Of a DNA stretch of 64,000 bases, positions 7,140-17,029 are shown piece after piece. The DNA comes from Pseudomonas gozinkensis (GTDB taxonomy: Bacteria > Pseudomonadota > Gammaproteobacteria > Pseudomonadales > Pseudomonadaceae): NCBI RefSeq assembly GCF_014863585.1, contig NZ_CP062253.1, forward strand, positions 3,250,501-3,314,500, given 5' to 3'. The translations under genes and the position numbers were made by a program. Below the pieces are notes generated by a model. The model ran no database searches, was not told where the DNA came from, and was given only the letters and a program-made list of their open reading frames with translations. The number at the start of each line of letters is the position of its first letter. Positions within the stretch are counted from its first letter, which is position 1.

Positions 7140-8774
7140 TCAGACGCGGAATTGACGCAGCAGCCCGTTCAGTTGTTCGCTGAGCTGACCGAGTTTCACG
7201 CTGGCCACGCTCGACTGCTCGGCCGCCAGCGCCGTGCTGTGGGACAACCCCGCCGCCTGGGTGACGTTCTGGTTGATGTCTTCGACCACATGCGCCTGCT
7301 GCAGCGTTGCGCTGGCAATCGAGGCGTTCAGGCCATTGAGGTTGCGCAGGGCCTGGCCGATGGCATTCAGGCTGGCACTGGCCAGGCCGGCCTGTTCGAT
7401 GGTCAGTTGCGAGGCTTTGCTGCTGTCGCCGATCACCTTCACGGCGGCTTCGGAATGATTTTGCAGGCGCTCGATCATTGTCTGGATTTCCGCCGTGGAC
7501 TTCTGCGTGCGTTGCGCCAGTAACCGAACTTCGTCGGCCACTACCGCAAAGCCACGACCCTGTTCGCCGGCGCGGGCCGCTTCAATGGCGGCGTTGAGTG
7601 CCAGCAGGTTGGTCTGCTCGGCAATGGAGCGAATCACTTCCAGCACGCTGCCGATCTGGGTGCTTTCGGTCGCCAGCGTGCGGATGACCTCGACGGCCTG
7701 ATCGATGGTGCCGGACAGCTTGTCGATCTGCTGCAGGCTGCCGTCGATGTTGACCTGGCCTTGCTGGGCCTGAGCCTCTGCGTCACGCATTTCGCTGGCA
7801 GCATGTTCGGCGTTCTTCGCCACGTCCTGCACGCCGTAGGTCACTTCGTTGACGGCGGTGGCCACCAGCTCCATTTGCTGCGACTGCTGCTGGCTGCGTT
7901 GCTGAGCCTGCGCCGCATCATTGCCCAGTTCGCTGGAGGACTGGCCCAATGCGCTGGCAGACACCTGCAAGTCACCGATCACCCGACGCAGCTTGGTGGT
8001 GAAGGCATTGAAGTGATGGGCCAGCTGGGTGACTTCGTCCTGGCCGTGGGTATCGAGGCTGCGGGTCAGATCGCTTTCGCCGCTGGCAATGTTGGCCATG
8101 GCGTTCACGGTTTCCTGCAACGGACGGACGATGCTGCGGGCAATCAGAATCACCAGCAGCGCCATGATCACTGCGATGACCAGTCCCACCACAGATGCCT
8201 TGATCACCTGACCCTGGAACTCGGCCTGCACGTCATCGACGTACACGCCCGAACCAATGACCCAGCCCCACGGCTCGAACAGCTTCACATAGGAAGTCTT
8301 GGCCACCGGCTCACTGGCGCCGGGTTTGGGCCAACGATAATCGACCATGCCGGCGCCCTTGGCCTTGGCGATGGCGACCATTTCGTTGAACACCGCAAAG
8401 CCGTCCGGGTCGCGGATCGCCGAGAGGTTCTGGCCTTCAAGCTTGGGATTGGTCGGGTGCATGACCATCACGGGCGTGAGGTCGTTGATCCAGAAGTAAT
8501 CGTTCTGGTCATAGCGCAGGCCACGGATCGCGGTCAGCGCCTGTTTCTGTGCCACATCACGGGTCAGGGTGCCTGCCGCTTCGAGGCCTTGGTAATAAGT
8601 CAGCAAACCGCTGGCGGTCTGCACCACATGCTGGGTTTTCTGGGCCTTGGCATGGTAAAGGTCATCATGGATCTGCTTGAGCATCAACACGCCCAACGTC
8701 AGCAGCATGACCACCGCCACAATCAAGATGAGCCACAAGCGTCGGCTGATCGACACACTGCGCAAGCTGTTCAT
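7140..8774 (-). CDS. Methyl-accepting chemotaxis protein with single Cache domain
   Basis: 544 residues from ATG 8774 (GGAG about 11 nt upstream); 25 extra codons upstream look non-coding. Order: one membrane helix (about 12-35), a periplasmic sCache_2 domain (about 40-185, with [11 protein letters not shown] and the later [14 protein letters not shown]), a second helix (about 190-212), HAMP, and the cytoplasmic methyl-accepting domain with the conserved hairpin tip ([19 protein letters not shown]). It senses small ligands, often carboxylates, and signals through CheA/CheW. The C-terminus (LLRQFRV) has no CheR/CheB pentapeptide. It is a single-gene unit with a FliA-like promoter and a strong terminator. 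Confidence 0.93.
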   Translation of the reverse strand: MNSLRSVSISRRLWLILIVAVVMLLTLGVLMLKQIHDDLYHAKAQKTQHVVQTASGLLTYYQGLEAAGTLTRDVAQKQALTAIRGLRYDQNDYFWINDLTPVMVMHPTNPKLEGQNLSAIRDPDGFAVFNEMVAIAKAKGAGMVDYRWPKPGASEPVAKTSYVKLFEPWGWVIGSGVYVDDVQAEFQGQVIKASVVGLVIAVIMALLVILIARSIVRPLQETVNAMANIASGESDLTRSLDTHGQDEVTQLAHHFNAFTTKLRRVIGDLQVSASALGQSSSELGNDAAQAQQRSQQQSQQMELVATAVNEVTYGVQDVAKNAEHAASEMRDAEAQAQQGQVNIDGSLQQIDKLSGTIDQAVEVIRTLATESTQIGSVLEVIRSIAEQTNLLALNAAIEAARAGEQGRGFAVVADEVRLLAQRTQKSTAEIQTMIERLQNHSEAAVKVIGDSSKASQLTIEQAGLASASLNAIGQALRNLNGLNASIASATLQQAHVVEDINQNVTQAAGLSHSTALAAEQSSVASVKLGQLSEQLNGLLRQFRV

Positions 8775-8901
8775 AACGCTGTCACTCCGGATTCTTTTTC
8801 TTGTAATAAACCACCGCCAGCATCCAACCACGTTTCGGTGACCGGGCATACGCGACCCAAGTCGTAGAACGCGGCAGCGCTATTACGGCTTGTCTGTTAG
8901 G

Positions 8902-8928
8902 ATTTCGGCGCCGCGCGTGAAAACCTGA
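8902..8928 (-). promoter_or_regulatory. Candidate FliA (sigma-28) promoter of the chemoreceptor
   Basis: Minus strand: TCAGGTTT, 11 nt, GCCGAAAT. Against the consensus TAAAGTTT-N11-GCCGATAA it matches 6 of 8 in each box with the exact spacer. It is about 130 bp before the ATG. Chemoreceptor genes are a normal part of the FliA regulon. Confidence 0.45.
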
Positions 8929-9078
8929 ATGCAAATTGATTTTTCACGGAATTTTGACTGTTTCGTGTGGATCCTTTGCGTGCGGAATCGGTACAGCTAT
9001 AACCAGCTACGCTGAACGCAGTGAACGTAAAAAAATACTATCGGGGCATGCCGCCGGGCATCGCTCTTTGGGGGATTG

Positions 9079-9909
9079 ATGGATCTTTGGACCGCCTTGC
9101 AGGCATTGATTCTAGGAGTTGTAGAGGGGCTGACGGAGTTTTTGCCCATTTCCAGTACCGGACACCAGATCATTGTCGCCGACTTGCTCGATTTCGCAGG
9201 CGAGCGGGCCATGGCGTTCAACATCATCATTCAGCTCGGCGCGATACTCGCGGTGGTCTGGGAATTCCGGCGCAAGATCCTCGACGTAGTCGTAGGCTTG
9301 CCGACCCAGCCGAGCGCACGGCGGTTCACCGCCAACCTGCTGATCGCCTTCCTGCCCGCCGTAGTCCTGGGCGTGATCTTCGCGGATTTGATTCACCAAT
9401 ACCTGTTCAATCCGATCACCGTGGCTGCTGCACTGGTGGTGGGCGGCATCGTGATGTTGTGGGCCGAGCAGCGCCAGCATGAAGTGCACGCCGAAACGGT
9501 CGACGAGATTCGCTGGACGGATGCGCTGAAAATCGGCTTCGCGCAATGCCTGGCGATGATCCCCGGCACCTCGCGCTCCGGCTCGACCATCATCGGCGGC
9601 CTGTTGTTCGGCCTGTCGCGCAAGACCGCCACCGAGTTCTCGTTCTTCCTGGCGATGCCGACCATGGTCGGTGCGGCGGTGTATTCGGGTTACAAGTATC
9701 GCGACCTGTTCGTGCCGGCAGACTTCCCGGTGTTCGCCATCGGTTTCGTCACGGCGTTCATCTTCGCCATGATCGCGGTGCGCGGCTTGCTCAAGTTCAT
9801 CGGCAGCCACAGCTACGCGGCGTTCGCCTGGTATCGGATCGTCTTCGGTCTGGTGATTCTGGCGACCTGGCAGTTCGGCTGGGTTGACTGGACGGCGGCC
9901 AAGCCGTGA
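9079..9909 (+). CDS. uppP: Undecaprenyl-diphosphatase UppP (BacA)
   Basis: 276 residues, polytopic inner-membrane protein. It removes a phosphate from undecaprenyl diphosphate so the lipid carrier can be reused in peptidoglycan and polysaccharide synthesis; its overproduction gives bacitracin resistance. Both family motifs are present: [14 protein letters not shown] (about 16-29) and PGTSRSGST (about 159-167). A TTG lies one codon before the chosen ATG at 9079. The stop overlaps the GTG of the next gene (GTGA), so the two are coupled. Confidence 0.95.
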   Translation: MDLWTALQALILGVVEGLTEFLPISSTGHQIIVADLLDFAGERAMAFNIIIQLGAILAVVWEFRRKILDVVVGLPTQPSARRFTANLLIAFLPAVVLGVIFADLIHQYLFNPITVAAALVVGGIVMLWAEQRQHEVHAETVDEIRWTDALKIGFAQCLAMIPGTSRSGSTIIGGLLFGLSRKTATEFSFFLAMPTMVGAAVYSGYKYRDLFVPADFPVFAIGFVTAFIFAMIAVRGLLKFIGSHSYAAFAWYRIVFGLVILATWQFGWVDWTAAKP

Positions 9910-10334
9910 GTGATTCCCGCGCACGCCGCCCGGATCGCGGGCCTTCCGGTGGCAATATTCAGCATCTGAAATTGAAGCTGGTGGTGTTGCTGATCGTCTG
10001 CGCATTGCCGCTGTTCGGTTCGCTGTCGATGTGGCTGCGCGGGATTTCCCTGGTGCCGCTGACGGCTTACGGGCTGGTCAGCGTACTGGCGTTTTTCCTG
10101 TACTGGGCCGACAAGCGCAAGGCCCGCGCCGATGCCTGGCGCACACCGGAAAACATCCTGCACGCCGTGGAACTGGCCGGTGGCTGGCCAGGCGCGTTGA
10201 TCGCCCAGCAGGTCTTCCGGCACAAGACGCGCAAGGTTTCGTTTCAGGTTCTGTTCTGGATGATCGTGGCGTTGCACCAGGTGTTCTGGATCGATCAACT
10301 GTTCCTCGGTTCAAACCTGCTGGCGCTGTTCTAG
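9906..10334 (+). CDS. DUF1294 small membrane protein
   Basis: 142 residues starting at GTG 9906 inside the uppP stop (GTGA overlap). A basic N-terminus of about 20 residues is followed by membrane helices (about 22-42, 48-66 and 110-130). The conserved DUF1294 core is visible: a DKRKAR segment, WRTPE, then [19 protein letters not shown]. The function of DUF1294 is unknown; it is sometimes fused to cold-shock domains, which are absent here. Coupling to uppP suggests an envelope role, but that is inference. Its stop overlaps the end of the convergent YjbR gene by 4 bp. Confidence 0.8.
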   Translation: MSDSRARRPDRGPSGGNIQHLKLKLVVLLIVCALPLFGSLSMWLRGISLVPLTAYGLVSVLAFFLYWADKRKARADAWRTPENILHAVELAGGWPGALIAQQVFRHKTRKVSFQVLFWMIVALHQVFWIDQLFLGSNLLALF

Positions 10335-10690
10335 AGCAACAGCCCGACCTGCACGCGCTTGGGCAGCTTGCTCACCACCAGTTGATGGGAGCGCTGCAGC
10401 AACCCTTGCAGTTCCTCGGCGCCCAGCGGGTAGGGCGGGTGCATGATGATCCATTGCGCCCTTGCCAGATACGGCGCCGGATGAATGCCCGGCCGGTCGC
10501 AATGACCGAGAAACAGGTCCTTGTCGACCTTGAACGCCAGCGAATCACCGCGCAGCCCCTGCAAGGCGAACATCTTGTTGCCGGCAATCGAAAACACTCG
10601 CACGCCACCCCATTTGTAGTCTTCCCGGGCACCGGGCAAGGCCAGGCAAAACTCCGCAACATCCTTCTCGCTCATCTTCCCTTGTTTCAT
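10331..10690 (-). CDS. MmcQ/YjbR family protein
   Basis: 119 residues from ATG 10690, which overlaps the stop of the LysR gene (ATGA). A much longer frame exists upstream but lies inside the LysR gene. Typical YjbR features are the ALPGAREDYKWG motif near residues 17-28, the AFKVD strand (about 52-56), and the HPAPYLARAQW segment (about 70-80). The fold resembles a double-wing DNA-binding domain, but a molecular role has not been proved for the family. Translational coupling to the LysR regulator is the main context. Confidence 0.85.
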   Translation of the reverse strand: MKQGKMSEKDVAEFCLALPGAREDYKWGGVRVFSIAGNKMFALQGLRGDSLAFKVDKDLFLGHCDRPGIHPAPYLARAQWIIMHPPYPLGAEELQGLLQRSHQLVVSKLPKRVQVGLLL

Positions 10691-11595
10691 AACAGCCGTT
10701 CTCCACAGGCATTGAACGATTCGACCAGATGATCGATCCACGCGCGCACCGCCGGCATCACCCCGCGCCGATGCGGATACACCGCTTGCAGCCAGCCGCC
10801 GGGCAGTGACCAGTCCGGCAGCAACTGCACCAGCGTGCCGTTGTTCAGCTCCGTTTCGCAATACATCATCGGCAACAGGGTAAAACCCTGTCCGGCCAGC
10901 ACACACGCCTTGCGCACGATGAAATCGTCGATGCCCAGCCTGGCTTCCAGCGCCAGGTCGCAACTCTTGCCGTGCTGATCGAGCAGGCGCACATGCACCA
11001 TGCGATCGGCCTCCAGCGCGCCCAGCACCGGCAGGTTCTTCAAGTCCTGCGGATGATTGATTTCCACACCCTGTATAAAGGAAGGGCTCGCGACGACCAC
11101 CATTTGCGCCTGACGCAGGCGGCGGGTCACCAGCATCGGTTCTTCATCACCGTGTTCGCGCACGCGCAGGGCCACGTCGATGCCTTCGGTAATCAGGTCG
11201 ACCCGGCGATTGATCAGGGTCACTTCCAGTTGCACCTGGGGGTATTTGCCAAGGAAATTGCTGATCACCACCGGCAGCATTTCATGGGCCAGCCCCGTCG
11301 GGCTCGAAACCCGCAGACGCCCACGTGGCTCGCTGGACATGCTGGCGACCGTCTCGTCGGCCATTTCCGCTTCCAGCAGCATCGCCTGACAGTGGCGCAG
11401 ATAACGTTCGCCGACCGCCGTCAGCTTCAATTGGCGAGTGGTGCGTTGCAGTAAACGTGCGCCGAGGCGTTCTTCCAGCTCGGCGATGCGCCGCGAGAGA
11501 CGTGACTTGGGAATGCCCAGCAAGCGGCCGGCGGCGGCGAAACCGCCAGCCTCGACCACTTTGGCGAAATAGTAGAGATCGTTGAGGTCTTGCAT
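10687..11595 (-). CDS. LysR-family transcriptional regulator
   Basis: 302 residues: N-terminal winged helix-turn-helix (1-60; YFAKVVEAGGFAAAGRLLGI and the SRLSRRIAELE recognition helix), then a substrate-binding domain of the CrgA/DsdC-like group (GRLRVSSPTGLAHEMLP and later GIDVALRV). It is transcribed divergently from the azoreductase at 11723, a layout in which LysR proteins often control the neighbour and themselves. A candidate ACAA-N9-TTGT site lies between them. The effector is unknown. Confidence 0.9.
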   Translation of the reverse strand: MQDLNDLYYFAKVVEAGGFAAAGRLLGIPKSRLSRRIAELEERLGARLLQRTTRQLKLTAVGERYLRHCQAMLLEAEMADETVASMSSEPRGRLRVSSPTGLAHEMLPVVISNFLGKYPQVQLEVTLINRRVDLITEGIDVALRVREHGDEEPMLVTRRLRQAQMVVVASPSFIQGVEINHPQDLKNLPVLGALEADRMVHVRLLDQHGKSCDLALEARLGIDDFIVRKACVLAGQGFTLLPMMYCETELNNGTLVQLLPDWSLPGGWLQAVYPHRRGVMPAVRAWIDHLVESFNACGERLL

Positions 11596-11623
11596 AGGGA
11601 AATCCGACTGTTCTATCAGTGGG

Positions 11624-11640
11624 ACAAACTATCGCATTGT
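11624..11640. promoter_or_regulatory. Possible LysR operator between the regulator and azoR
   Basis: ACAA-N9-TTGT, a short dyad 29 bp upstream of the LysR start and 83 bp upstream of azoR. Position and form fit LysR-type sites, but the arms are short and the match may be chance. Confidence 0.3.
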
Positions 11641-11722
11641 TGCCGTCTAATCAGCTATTGGTTTCGTCGGTAGGATTGTCCCCATTCCGTCGCCACCGGC
11701 GATTCATTCCAGGAGATTCCAC

Positions 11723-12334
11723 ATGAAACTGCTGCACATCGATTCGAGCATTCTGGGCGACAACTCCGCTTCCCGTCAGCTGAGCAGTCAAGTGACTCAA
11801 GCCTGGCAAGCCGCCGAGCCAAGCGCTGTCGTGACCTACCGCGACCTGGCCGCCGACGCCATCAGCCACTTCTCGTCGACCACCCTGGTGGCCGCTGGCA
11901 CCACCGCTGAACTGCGCAACGCCGCACAACAGCACGAAGCCGAACTGAGCGCCACCACCCTGGCTGAATTCATCGCCGCCGACGCCATCGTCGTCGCTGC
12001 ACCGATGTATAACTTCACCGTGCCGACCCAGCTCAAGGCCTGGATCGACCGCATCGCCGTCGCCGGCCAGACCTTCCGTTACACCGAAGCCGGCCCTGAA
12101 GGCCTGTGCGGTGGCAAGAAAGTGGTGATCGTGTCCACCTCTGGCGGTATCCACGCCGGTCAGGCTTCGGGTGTGGCGCACGAGGACTACCTGAAACTGG
12201 TCTTCGGCTTCCTCGGCATCACCGACATCGAAGTCGTGCGTGCCGAAGGTCTGGCCTACGGCGAAGAAGTGCGCAACAACGCCATGACCGCCGCTCAAGC
12301 GAAGATCAGCGAGCAACTGTTCGCCGCCGCGTAA
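11723..12334 (+). CDS. azoR: FMN-dependent NADH-azoreductase
   Basis: 203 residues, close to the 200 of E. coli AzoR. A flavodoxin-like fold is seen: [20 protein letters not shown] at the N-terminus forms the FMN phosphate loop, [18 protein letters not shown] (about 93-110) is the flavin-binding signature, and [11 protein letters not shown] follows. AzoR reduces azo dyes and quinones with NADH and is usually an anti-oxidant quinone reductase. AGGAG lies 8 nt before the ATG. Divergent from a LysR regulator and followed by its own terminator. Confidence 0.93.
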   Translation: MKLLHIDSSILGDNSASRQLSSQVTQAWQAAEPSAVVTYRDLAADAISHFSSTTLVAAGTTAELRNAAQQHEAELSATTLAEFIAADAIVVAAPMYNFTVPTQLKAWIDRIAVAGQTFRYTEAGPEGLCGGKKVVIVSTSGGIHAGQASGVAHEDYLKLVFGFLGITDIEVVRAEGLAYGEEVRNNAMTAAQAKISEQLFAAA

Positions 12335-12370
12335 GGCTTGCGTAAAGAACAGCTGCTGTTCAGGCAATCT

Positions 12371-12421
12371 CAAAAAAACTCTGTATTCTGGTTCCGCAAG
12401 GGCCAGATACAGAGTTTTTTG
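12371..12421 (+). terminator. Terminator of azoR
   Basis: A long stem with one bulged T (ACTCTGTATTCTGG paired with CCAGATACAGAGT), closed by a short loop and followed by TTTTTTG. The A-run on the other side would also allow leftward termination. Confidence 0.85.
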
Positions 12422-12569
12422 TTTCTGACTGTTACATAATCTGGCCCGGGTTATGCAGTCTGATGATCAACGTCTGAGTGCAACGCCGCGCCGGATCACC
12501 GAACCTCGGAATTTCGGGCGTCGAACACAACGGATCTTTCGATTGAGTAACAACAGGGTGGGGCATCCC

Positions 12570-13607
12570 ATGATGCGTCTTTGTGCAGCGTTACTGATTT
12601 GCCTGCTCGGCAGCCTGAATTCAGTGCACGCTGCGCCCGGGCAGCACCCGCGCTGGAGCGTCGGCTATCACGAGATGACGTTCCTCGATCCGCTCGACCT
12701 GCAACCGATGCGCGCCATCGCGTTCTATCCTTCCAGCGACCGCGAACACCTGAGCCTGCTCGAAGGCTATTCGGTCGAGGCCGGTGAAGACACCAAAGTC
12801 GCCATCGGTCGTTTCCCGATGCTGATGCTGTCCCACGGTAATACCGGCACGCCACTGGCGCTGCACGACCTGGCTACTTCACTGGCGCGCAAGGGGTTTG
12901 TGGTGGTGGCGGTGATTCACCCCGGCGACAACTCAAAGGACCACAGCCGCCTCGGGACGCTGAGCAATCTCTATGGCCGGCCGATCCAGATTTCCGAAGC
13001 CATTACCGCGACGTTGGGCGACCGCATGCTCGCGCCGTACGTGAACGCCGATCAGGTTGGCGTGATCGGTTATTCGGCGGGCGGCGAAACGGCGTTGATT
13101 CTGTCCGGCGCGCAGCCGGATCTGGATCGTCTGCGCCGTTACTGCCAGGAGCGCCCGGACGACCGTGACGCCTGCAATACCCAGGGTGAGTTGATTGTCG
13201 ATCGCGACGATCTGCAACCGGTGGCCGATCCGCGCGTGCATGCGTTGCTGCTGATGGCGCCGCTGAGCCTCAAGTTTGGTCGTCATACCCTGGCCGATGT
13301 GCATGTCCCGGTGCTGCTCTACAGCGGCGACGGCGACAAACTGGTGGCCTTCGACAAAAACGCTGCGGCCCTGGCGCGCAAGCTGCCGACCGCACCGGAC
13401 TTCAAACTGCTGGCCGGGGCAGGGCACTTCGTGTTCATGGCGCCGTGCACTGAAGAGCAGATCCTCGCCATGCCGGCGCTGTGTACCGATGCCGATGGCG
13501 TGGACCGCGAAGACATCCACCGCAACCTGATTTCCGAGGCCGGGCGGTTCTTCTCCCATGCCTTGGGCCGGCCGACCCGCGCGGGAATGCAGACGGCGGA
13601 TCAGTGA
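12570..13607 (+). CDS. Exported alpha/beta hydrolase (dienelactone-hydrolase-like)
   Basis: 345 residues from ATG 12570, chosen because a signal peptide (MMRLCAALLICLLGSL, cut near VHA) starts there and GGTGGGG is just upstream. The nucleophile elbow is GYSAGG with Ser169; an oxyanion-type LSHGNTGTP segment is near residue 90 and the likely catalytic His is in GAGHFVF (about 290). Several cysteines in the C-terminal half may form disulfides in the periplasm. The family includes PAF-acetylhydrolase-like and dienelactone-hydrolase-like enzymes; the substrate here is unknown. Convergent with the MFS gene, 4 bp between stops. Confidence 0.8.
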   Translation: MMRLCAALLICLLGSLNSVHAAPGQHPRWSVGYHEMTFLDPLDLQPMRAIAFYPSSDREHLSLLEGYSVEAGEDTKVAIGRFPMLMLSHGNTGTPLALHDLATSLARKGFVVVAVIHPGDNSKDHSRLGTLSNLYGRPIQISEAITATLGDRMLAPYVNADQVGVIGYSAGGETALILSGAQPDLDRLRRYCQERPDDRDACNTQGELIVDRDDLQPVADPRVHALLLMAPLSLKFGRHTLADVHVPVLLYSGDGDKLVAFDKNAAALARKLPTAPDFKLLAGAGHFVFMAPCTEEQILAMPALCTDADGVDREDIHRNLISEAGRFFSHALGRPTRAGMQTADQ

Positions 13608-13611
13608 GCGT

Positions 13612-14799
13612 TTACGCCATGGCCCGGCGCTTGAGCAGCAAGGTCAATCCCAGTCCGGTCACGGACAGCAGCGCCGCACTGAAGAAAATCCACGAATAAC
13701 CCAGATTCAGCGCCACCGCGCCCATCAACGGCCCGGCAATCGCCAGCGCCAGATCAAAAAACACCGCATAGGCACTCAGCCCGGCACCGCGACTGGAGTT
13801 GGGCACTTGCTTGATCGCCTCGACACCCAGCGCCGGGTACACCAACGACAGGCCAAACCCGGCCAGACCAGCGCCAATCAAGGCGTAAGCGGTCGAGGGC
13901 GCCAGCCACAGCATGACCAGACCGACGGTTTCGATGGTCATGCAGGCAATCGCCGAGGTGAATCCACCGAAACGGCCGATGGCCGAAATGAACAGCAGCC
14001 GCGACAGAATGAAACACACGCCGAACACGGTCAGGCAATACGCTGCGCCGGTCCAGCCGCGATTGAGGTAATACAGGGTGATGAAGGTGGTCAGCGTGCC
14101 GTAGCCAATCGAGGCCAGGCTCAGGCTGGCGCCGAACGGTGCAATCCGCCCGAAGACCGCCCAGAACGGCAGACGCTCGCCGCGTACCACCGGCACCGAT
14201 GGCTTGTTGCGGATCAAGAGCAAGGCGCCGGCCGCGAGCAGCGACAACGCAATGCCAAGGCTTTCGAAGCCATAGTCGGCGACCATCACCACGCCCAGCG
14301 GCGCGCCAATGGCAATCGCACCGTATGACGCGATGCCGTTCCAGGAAATCGAGCGTGCGGTGTGTTCGGCACCGACCTGGCCCATGCACCAACTGATGGT
14401 GCCGACGCCGATCAGGCCTTGGGCTATCCCCAGCAGCAGGCGACCGACGATCAGGATCGACAGGCTCAACAGCGGCAAGCTCTGCAGCAGCGTCGAAACC
14501 AGCGTCAGCACACCGCTGAGCACAATCCCCGACAAGCCATACACAATCGCCCGCTTGGTGCCGATGGTGTCCGACATGCGCCCGGCCATCGGCCGGCTGA
14601 GCAGGGTGGCCAGGTATTGCGAACCGATCACCAGCCCCGCGATTACCGCACTGAACCCCAACTGCTCGTGCACGTAACCGGGCAGCACCGCAATCGGCAG
14701 GCCGATGCAGAGGAAGGCAATAAAGGTATAGAAAACGATGGAGACGATCTGCAGGGTGATCGCCATGGAGCTTTGCGGTGGCTGTTGCTGCGCAGACAT
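13612..14799 (-). CDS. MFS transporter, YhhS/YfcJ-like
   Basis: 395 residues from ATG 14799, with 12 predicted membrane helices. The first 64 codons of the open frame have REP DNA in them and are not coding. The MFS cytoplasmic loop motif is present (SRPMAGRMSDTIGTKRAI, about 70-87). YhhS and YfcJ are drug/arabinose efflux-type permeases of the same length; substrate is not readable from sequence. It stands alone, with a REPIN upstream separating it from ybiT. Confidence 0.82.
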   Translation of the reverse strand: MSAQQQPPQSSMAITLQIVSIVFYTFIAFLCIGLPIAVLPGYVHEQLGFSAVIAGLVIGSQYLATLLSRPMAGRMSDTIGTKRAIVYGLSGIVLSGVLTLVSTLLQSLPLLSLSILIVGRLLLGIAQGLIGVGTISWCMGQVGAEHTARSISWNGIASYGAIAIGAPLGVVMVADYGFESLGIALSLLAAGALLLIRNKPSVPVVRGERLPFWAVFGRIAPFGASLSLASIGYGTLTTFITLYYLNRGWTGAAYCLTVFGVCFILSRLLFISAIGRFGGFTSAIACMTIETVGLVMLWLAPSTAYALIGAGLAGFGLSLVYPALGVEAIKQVPNSSRGAGLSAYAVFFDLALAIAGPLMGAVALNLGYSWIFFSAALLSVTGLGLTLLLKRRAMA

Positions 14800-14913
14800 G
14801 GGGACTCGTTCGCGGGCGGCGGTGGGAGAGTCCGCATCATGGCTCGGCGCTGAAATAAAAGAAAGCAGGCTAACTATTTTCTGTCGCGATTGACGGCGTT
14901 CCCAATGCCGCCT

Positions 14914-14976
14914 TCGCGAGCAAGCTCGCTCCCACCTTGGAATGCATTCAACCTGTGGGAGCGAGCTTGCTCGCGA
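14914..14976. repeat. REPIN (paired REP palindromes, GTGGGAGCGAGCTTGC type)
   Basis: Two inverted copies of the Pseudomonas REP unit (14914-14935 and 14955-14976) around a 19-nt spacer. Each has its own imperfect GAGCnnGCTC palindrome. The same unit recurs at 37166-37254 and 43169-43256. Such doublets are non-autonomous elements moved by RAYT transposases; no RAYT gene is in the window. Confidence 0.92.
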
Positions 14977-15016
14977 AGGTATTGGACTCAACGCAAATGT
15001 TGAGTCTGAAATGCAA

Positions 15017-15043
15017 AAAGCCCTGTCACAAGGACAGGGCTTT
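15017..15043 (-). terminator. Terminator of ybiT
   Basis: An 11-bp perfect stem (15017-15027 with 15033-15043), loop ACAAG, with a TTTTT run on the minus strand, 22 bp after the ybiT stop. Confidence 0.9.
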
Positions 15044-15064
15044 CTGTTTACCGCTCGATTCGAC

Positions 15065-16651
15065 TCAGAACACTACGCCTTGGCTGCGCAGGTAATCGTC
15101 GTAGGTGCCGCTGAAGTCGGTCACGCCGTTCGGGCTCAGCTCGATGATGCGTGTGGCCAGGGACGATACGAACTCACGGTCGTGGCTGACGAAGATCAGC
15201 GTGCCCGGGTAGTTTTCCAGCGCCAGGTTCAGCGCCTCGATCGATTCCATGTCCAGGTGGTTGGTCGGTTCGTCCATTACCAGAACGTTCGGCTTTTGCA
15301 GGATCAGCTTGCCGAACAGCATGCGACCTTGCTCACCACCGGAAATCACCTTCACCGACTTGAGGATCTCGTCGTTGGAGAACAGCATGCGACCGAGGGT
15401 GCCACGGATCACTTGCTCGCCCTGAGTCCACTGACCCATCCAGTCGAACAGGCTGACATCGTCTTCGAAGTCGTGGGCGTGGTCCTGAGCGTAGTAGCCC
15501 AGCTCCGCGCTTTCAGTCCACTTCACTGAACCTGCGTCCGGGGTCAGTTCGCCCATCAGCGTGCGCAGCAGGGTAGTCTTGCCGATGCCGTTCGGGCCGA
15601 TGATCGCCACGCGCTCGCCGGCTTCAACGGTGAAGCTGAAGTTCTTGAACAGGGTCTTGCCGTCGAAGCCCTTGGACATCTGCTCGATGGTTACGGCCTG
15701 GCGGTGCAGTTTCTTGGTCTGTTCGAAACGGATGAACGGGCTCACGCGGCTCGATGGCTTGACTTCGGCCAGCTGGATCTTGTCGATCTGCTTGGCACGG
15801 GAAGTGGCCTGTTTGGCTTTCGAGGCGTTAGCCGAGAAGCGGCTGACGAACGTTTGCAGTTCGGCGATCTGGGCTTTCTTCTTGGCGTTGTCCGACAGCA
15901 GTTGCTCGCGGGACTGGGTCGCCGCGGTCATGTACTCGTCGTAGTTGCCCGGGAACAGACGCAGTTCACCGTAGTCCAGGTCGGCCATGTGGGTGCAGAC
16001 GCTGTTCAGGAAGTGACGGTCGTGGGAAATGATGATCATGGTGCTGTTACGCGCCGTCAAAATCGTTTCCAGCCAGCGGATGGTGTTGATGTCCAGGTGG
16101 TTGGTCGGTTCGTCGAGCAACAGCACTTCCGGATCGGAGAACAGTGCCTGGGCCAACAGAACACGCAGCTTCCAGCCTGGTGCGACTTCGGTCATCGGGC
16201 CGAAATGCTGTTCCAGCGGAATGCCCAGGCCCAGCAGCAATTCACCGGCGCGGGATTCGGCGGTGTAGCCGTCCATCTCGGCGAACTCGGTTTCCAGCTC
16301 GGCCACGGCCATGCCGTCTTCTTCGCTCATTTCCGGCAGCGAGTAGATGCGGTCGCGCTCGGCCTTGACCTTCCACAGCTCTTCGTGACCCATGATCACG
16401 GTGTCGATCACGGTGAATTCTTCGTAAGCGAACTGATCCTGGCGCAATTTACCCAGGCGTACGTTCGGCTCGAGCATGACCTGGCCACCGGACGGCTCGA
16501 GGTCGCCGCCGAGGATTTTCATGAAGGTCGACTTGCCGCAACCGTTGGCGCCGATCAGGCCGTAGCGGTTGCCGCCGTTGAATTTGACCGAAACGTTTTC
16601 AAACAGCGGCTTGGCGCCGAACTGCATGGTGATGTTAGCTGTAGAAATCAA
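15065..16651 (-). CDS. ybiT: ABC-F ribosome-associated ATPase YbiT
   Basis: 528 residues when started at TTG 16651, which has AGGAAA upstream and gives the E. coli YbiT length (530). A longer in-frame extension to 16816 looks non-coding. Two ABC domains: Walker [10 protein letters not shown] and GPNGIGKTT, Walker [12 protein letters not shown] and [11 protein letters not shown], signature ISGGEQGRM in the second domain but a degenerate APGWKLRV in the first, as in YbiT. The Lys-rich linker ([19 protein letters not shown]) is the ABC-F tRNA-interaction motif. There are no membrane helices; ABC-F proteins bind the ribosomal E site. Confidence 0.93.
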   Translation of the reverse strand: MISTANITMQFGAKPLFENVSVKFNGGNRYGLIGANGCGKSTFMKILGGDLEPSGGQVMLEPNVRLGKLRQDQFAYEEFTVIDTVIMGHEELWKVKAERDRIYSLPEMSEEDGMAVAELETEFAEMDGYTAESRAGELLLGLGIPLEQHFGPMTEVAPGWKLRVLLAQALFSDPEVLLLDEPTNHLDINTIRWLETILTARNSTMIIISHDRHFLNSVCTHMADLDYGELRLFPGNYDEYMTAATQSREQLLSDNAKKKAQIAELQTFVSRFSANASKAKQATSRAKQIDKIQLAEVKPSSRVSPFIRFEQTKKLHRQAVTIEQMSKGFDGKTLFKNFSFTVEAGERVAIIGPNGIGKTTLLRTLMGELTPDAGSVKWTESAELGYYAQDHAHDFEDDVSLFDWMGQWTQGEQVIRGTLGRMLFSNDEILKSVKVISGGEQGRMLFGKLILQKPNVLVMDEPTNHLDMESIEALNLALENYPGTLIFVSHDREFVSSLATRIIELSPNGVTDFSGTYDDYLRSQGVVF

Positions 16652-17029
16652 AGGTTTTTCCTGCGAAGCGTGCTGAGTAGCGAGGGTGCAGCCGGAGCGC
16701 TTGGCCCGAGTCGAAGTGCGCTGAGGCGGGACAATCCCGTCATCAACCAAGGGGGGCGCGTAAAGTTTGGCGGCGATTGTACTGGTCTGGCTCTTTAAAC
16801 GATAGGGCAGTGACATCCCGATTGCCGTTTGGTGCGATCGCGGGACAGTTTTTCACAGATGAGTGTTCACTATTGGTTACAAACTGTGGCTAAAATGCCA
16901 TCCATTCACCCAATGCCTTGTACGGCATGGGCTCAAGGATGCGCCACCGGGACGCTTTTTGATTTCAGACCACTGCCACAGACCTTGGGCCACAGCCCTA
17001 AAGGCGCGCAGTTTGTTCACTTCTGACGT
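16652..17029. other. Intergenic region between ybiT and lpxO
   Basis: 378 bp between divergent genes. It should hold both promoters. I see an A/T-rich stretch near 16865-16900 (a TAAAAT box) on the lpxO side but no convincing -35 partner, and no hairpin or small gene that I can support. Confidence 0.5.

Noticed and set aside
12453..12569. Upstream extension of the hydrolase gene
   Set aside because: It lacks a ribosome site and would bury the signal peptide; the ATG at 12570 gives a normal exported protein.
15704..16798. A 364-codon open frame on the + strand opposite ybiT
   Set aside because: It is the shadow frame of a clear ABC-F gene; composition is His/Val/Gln-rich as expected from reverse-strand reading of GC-rich coding DNA, with no domain. 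Similar long frames lie opposite ilvA-like, mtl and vgrG genes and were left out for the same reason.
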